In this document: positions 61,936 through 64,000 of the stretch, one piece after another
How the letters are laid out: each line of letters opens with the position of its first letter
Position numbering within the stretch: position 1 is the stretch's first letter
NCBI RefSeq assembly: GCF_011516835.1
Contig: NZ_WOTB01000001.1
Location: 186,001 to 250,000, forward strand
Source: Acetobacter musti
Lineage (GTDB): Bacteria > Pseudomonadota > Alphaproteobacteria > Acetobacterales > Acetobacteraceae
Length of the DNA stretch: 64,000 nt
Direction of reading: 5' to 3'
The notes under the pieces: model-generated
Seen by the model: the letters and a program-made list of their open reading frames with translations, nothing else
Database searches by the model: none
What the model was told of the DNA's origin: nothing
Position numbers and translations under genes: made by a program

Positions 61936-62955
61936 TTGATAAAGAAAAAAGGACCTACCATTCAGGATGTTGCGGATCGGGCGGGTCTTTCGAAGGCGGC
62001 TGTTTCGCGGTACCTGAATAAGTCGATCAGGCTTCCCCAGGAGACGGGCCGCAAGATTGACGAGGCTGTCGCGGCTCTGGGGTACCGGCGCAATTCGATT
62101 GCGCGGCGGCTGAGCAAGGGCGGGAGCGAGACGATTGGTCTCGTGGTGCCGGAGATTTCCAACACCTTCTTCTCCGAGATGGCGGAGGCGGTCGAGCAGA
62201 CGGCTTCGGAGCGGGGGTACAATCTGATTCTGGGAATCAGCCGGAATCATCCGGACAAGGAGCTGGGATTTCTGCGCTGGATCGATGATTCGATCGTGGA
62301 CGGTCTGCTGTTCGTGACGAATCGTCCGGATAATCGTCGCCTGCAGCTCGATATTCGTCGTTATGGCGCGGTGGTGCTGCTGGATGAGGACATTCCGGGC
62401 ACGGCGCAGGACAAGGTGTTCTGTCACAATGTCGCGGGGGCGCGGGATGCGACCCGGTATCTGATCCGGACCGGGCACAGGCGGATCTTTCATGTGACGG
62501 GTCCGGTTTCGCTGATGAGTGTGCAGGAGCGGCTGGAGGGGTTCCGGCTGGCGCATGAGGAGGCGGGTCTGCCCTGTCCGGACGCGCATATATTCCATCA
62601 TGACTACTCGCAGCGGTTTGGCCGCGAGGTGGTGGGGCAGATTCTGTCGCATCCGGTCCTGCCGGACGCGGTGTTCGCGGCGAGCGATTACATTGCGATC
62701 GGGATGCTGGAGGAGCTGAAGCGCAACGGGGTGCGGGTTCCGGAGGACATGTCGGTTGTGGGGTTCGATGACACGGCGCTGGCCTGTCTGGTGACGCCGA
62801 AGCTGACGACGATCCGGCAGGATGCGGCGGAGCTGGGGCGGATCGGGACGGAGCGGCTGCTGGATGCGCTGGCGCGTCCGGAGACGCCGCGCGGGGTGAC
62901 GCGGATTGCGGCGTCTCTGATCGTGCGGGATTCGGTGCGCGACACAAGGACGTGA
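61936..62955 (+). CDS. LacI-family transcriptional repressor
   Basis: 339 residues from a TTG at 61936, the only start possible after the in-frame stop at 61918. Helix-turn-helix TIQDVADRAGLSKAAVSRYLN with the hinge GYRRNSIARRLSKG, then a periplasmic-binding-protein-like sensor domain (TIGLVVPEISNTFFSEMAEAV, DAVFAASDYIAIGMLEEL, SVVGFDDTALACLVTPKLTTI). It is divergent from the ribose-type ABC operon. The paired palindromes in front of that operon and of the TonB receptor suggest it controls both. Confidence 0.92.
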   Translation: MIKKKGPTIQDVADRAGLSKAAVSRYLNKSIRLPQETGRKIDEAVAALGYRRNSIARRLSKGGSETIGLVVPEISNTFFSEMAEAVEQTASERGYNLILGISRNHPDKELGFLRWIDDSIVDGLLFVTNRPDNRRLQLDIRRYGAVVLLDEDIPGTAQDKVFCHNVAGARDATRYLIRTGHRRIFHVTGPVSLMSVQERLEGFRLAHEEAGLPCPDAHIFHHDYSQRFGREVVGQILSHPVLPDAVFAASDYIAIGMLEELKRNGVRVPEDMSVVGFDDTALACLVTPKLTTIRQDAAELGRIGTERLLDALARPETPRGVTRIAASLIVRDSVRDTRT

Positions 62956-63047
62956 TTCATCGGGGGTGAACTGCGGTTTTTGCGGGTTGCGGGGTAAAGA
63001 TTGCCCTGATAATGCGACGCTCTCGCAACAACAGGTGCAGACAGGTC

Positions 63048-63797
63048 ATGTTTTCCGTGCTGCGTCGTTCCTCGCGGTCTCCGGCAGTGCGGGGGCCGCT
63101 TCCCGAACATATCGAGGCGATCCGGCTGGGAGCGCTGAAGGGCGATCCGCTGGCGCAGGTGCAGTGGGGCCAGGCGCTGCTCGACAGTGACTATATGGAC
63201 AGCGACCCGAAGGCGGCGATGGGCTGGTTTTCGATTGCGGCGGCGGCCGGGTTCGGTCCGGCGGAGAACATGCTGGGGCGGTGTCATCATTTCGGACGGG
63301 GGTGTCCGAAGGATCTGGCGCGGGCGGCGGTTCATTATGGCCGGGCGGCGGCGCTGGGAGATGAGTGGGGCCGGTATAATCTCGGGATTCTGACGCTGCG
63401 GGGGCTGGGGATGCCGGCGGACCGGTCGCGGGCTTTTGCGCTGTTCAGTGAGGCGGCGCGGAACGGTCATGCGAAATCGATGAACATTCTGGCGCGGTTT
63501 CTGGAAGAAGGCTGGGAGACGGAGCGCGATCCGGAGGCGGCGCTGGGGTGGTATCGCCGGTCGGCTGAGGGCGGTGATTATCGCGGGCAGCATAATTACG
63601 CGACGGCGCTGGCGGAGGCGGGACTGGTTGCGGAGGCTCTGGACTGGTGGCGGCGGGCGGTTGTGGAAGCGACATCTGACATTCTGCTGGCGATGGAGCG
63701 GTCGCTGATGCGGCTGGGGACCGGGGGTGATGCGGGGCTGCTTGCGCGGGTGCGGGAGCGGCTGGCGGAGATGGGGATTGCGGCTCAGGGGAAGTGA
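63048..63797 (+). CDS. Sel1-repeat protein
   Basis: 249 residues from the ATG at 63048 (an ATG at 63012 is also in frame). At least four Sel1-like repeats of about 36 residues: AQVQWGQALLDS...KAAMGWFSIAAAAG, AENMLGRCHHFGRG...RAAVHYGRAAALG, GRYNLGILTLRGLG...RAFALFSEAARNG and KSMNILARFLEEGW...AALGWYRRSAEGG. Such alpha-helical solenoids mediate protein contacts; partner unknown. No signal peptide is clear. Confidence 0.82.
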   Translation: MFSVLRRSSRSPAVRGPLPEHIEAIRLGALKGDPLAQVQWGQALLDSDYMDSDPKAAMGWFSIAAAAGFGPAENMLGRCHHFGRGCPKDLARAAVHYGRAAALGDEWGRYNLGILTLRGLGMPADRSRAFALFSEAARNGHAKSMNILARFLEEGWETERDPEAALGWYRRSAEGGDYRGQHNYATALAEAGLVAEALDWWRRAVVEATSDILLAMERSLMRLGTGGDAGLLARVRERLAEMGIAAQGK

Positions 63798-63902
63798 GCT
63801 GGTGGCGCGTTGGGTGATGTGAACGGCCGGGCTCTGACGCGCCGGGGTGGGAGTCTGAGAGGGGGCGGCCTTCCCGGATATGCGGCGGGCTGGCGACGTT
63901 TC

Positions 63903-64000
63903 TCAGCGGCGCGGGACGTAGTCTTCGCCAGCATGCATGTTTTTACTTTCGAAACAATATGGTGGTCCGGGGTGTCTGCAACCCGAAGTGGCGGTTTTCC
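63903..64000 (-). CDS. C-terminal end of a gene leaving the window (partial)
   Basis: On the minus strand an open frame enters from 64000 and ends at 63903. It reads KTATSGCRHPGPPYCFESKN and then MHAGEDYVPRR before the stop. The composition looks coding, and the position after the Sel1 gene (convergent) fits. Only 32 codons are visible; no family can be named. Confidence 0.4.
   Translation of the reverse strand, partial: KTATSGCRHPGPPYCFESKNMHAGEDYVPRR

Overview
The window looks like a chromosomal segment of an acetic acid bacterium (Acetobacteraceae, Alphaproteobacteria). The evidence is a three-subunit molybdenum aldehyde-oxidising complex with a triheme cytochrome c, an HpnL-like membrane protein, an IS5-type transposase remnant, the alphaproteobacterial gene order bamE / yceD-rpmF-plsX-fabH-ihfA-merR, and several long TonB-dependent receptors. 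The genus cannot be fixed from the sequence alone.

Positions 1-16.5 kb are mostly housekeeping. They hold a SnoaL-like protein, a decayed transposase, rpsU, a COQ9-family gene coupled to a MarR / response regulator / histidine kinase unit, bamE, the yceD-rpmF-plsX-fabH-ihfA-merR cluster and a tRNA-Pro(GGG). An FMN riboswitch then heads ribD-ribE-ribBA-ribH, followed by an HpnL-like membrane protein. Positions 16.5-29 kb hold a methylthioribose kinase-like gene, a coniferyl-aldehyde dehydrogenase divergent from a TetR regulator with a large inverted repeat between them, the aldehyde-oxidising complex, a Zn-type asparaginase, a Zur-type regulator and a znuABC zinc importer with a Zur-box-like palindrome.

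Positions 30-64 kb are an accessory catabolic and transport region. Unit 1 (31.8-42.1 kb, minus) has a TonB receptor, a complete Dpp/Opp-type ABC importer and an FAD amine-oxidase-type enzyme. Unit 2 (43.0-49.1 kb, minus) has a TonB receptor, an MFS transporter, a GhrA-like 2-hydroxyacid dehydrogenase and an NtaA/EmoA-class flavin monooxygenase. Unit 3 (49.5-52.7 kb, plus, divergent from unit 2) has a second FAD oxidoreductase paralogous to that of unit 1, a YqhD-like alcohol dehydrogenase and a GntR/FCD regulator. GTATRCTGAA-type motifs lie in front of units 1, 2 and 3. I infer that units 1-3 cooperate, and a pathway analogous to aminopolycarboxylate degradation is a testable hypothesis. Unit 4 (55.7-62.9 kb) is a LacI regulator divergent from a ribose-type ABC importer, a phosphotriesterase-family hydrolase, a GATase1-like protein and an M20 deacylase. 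A nearby TonB receptor (52.9-55.4 kb) carries the same TAAACCGGTTTA operator abutting the -10 of its promoter, so it probably belongs to the same regulon.

Two dispersed intergenic repeat families occur only in the 29.9-53 kb part. One is a MITE-like element with terminal inverted repeats and TA flanks. The other is a shorter REP-like element with compensatory changes in its hairpin. In every plus-strand sample counted beyond 27 kb the plus strand is G-rich whatever the gene orientation, whereas samples from the first 23 kb are balanced.
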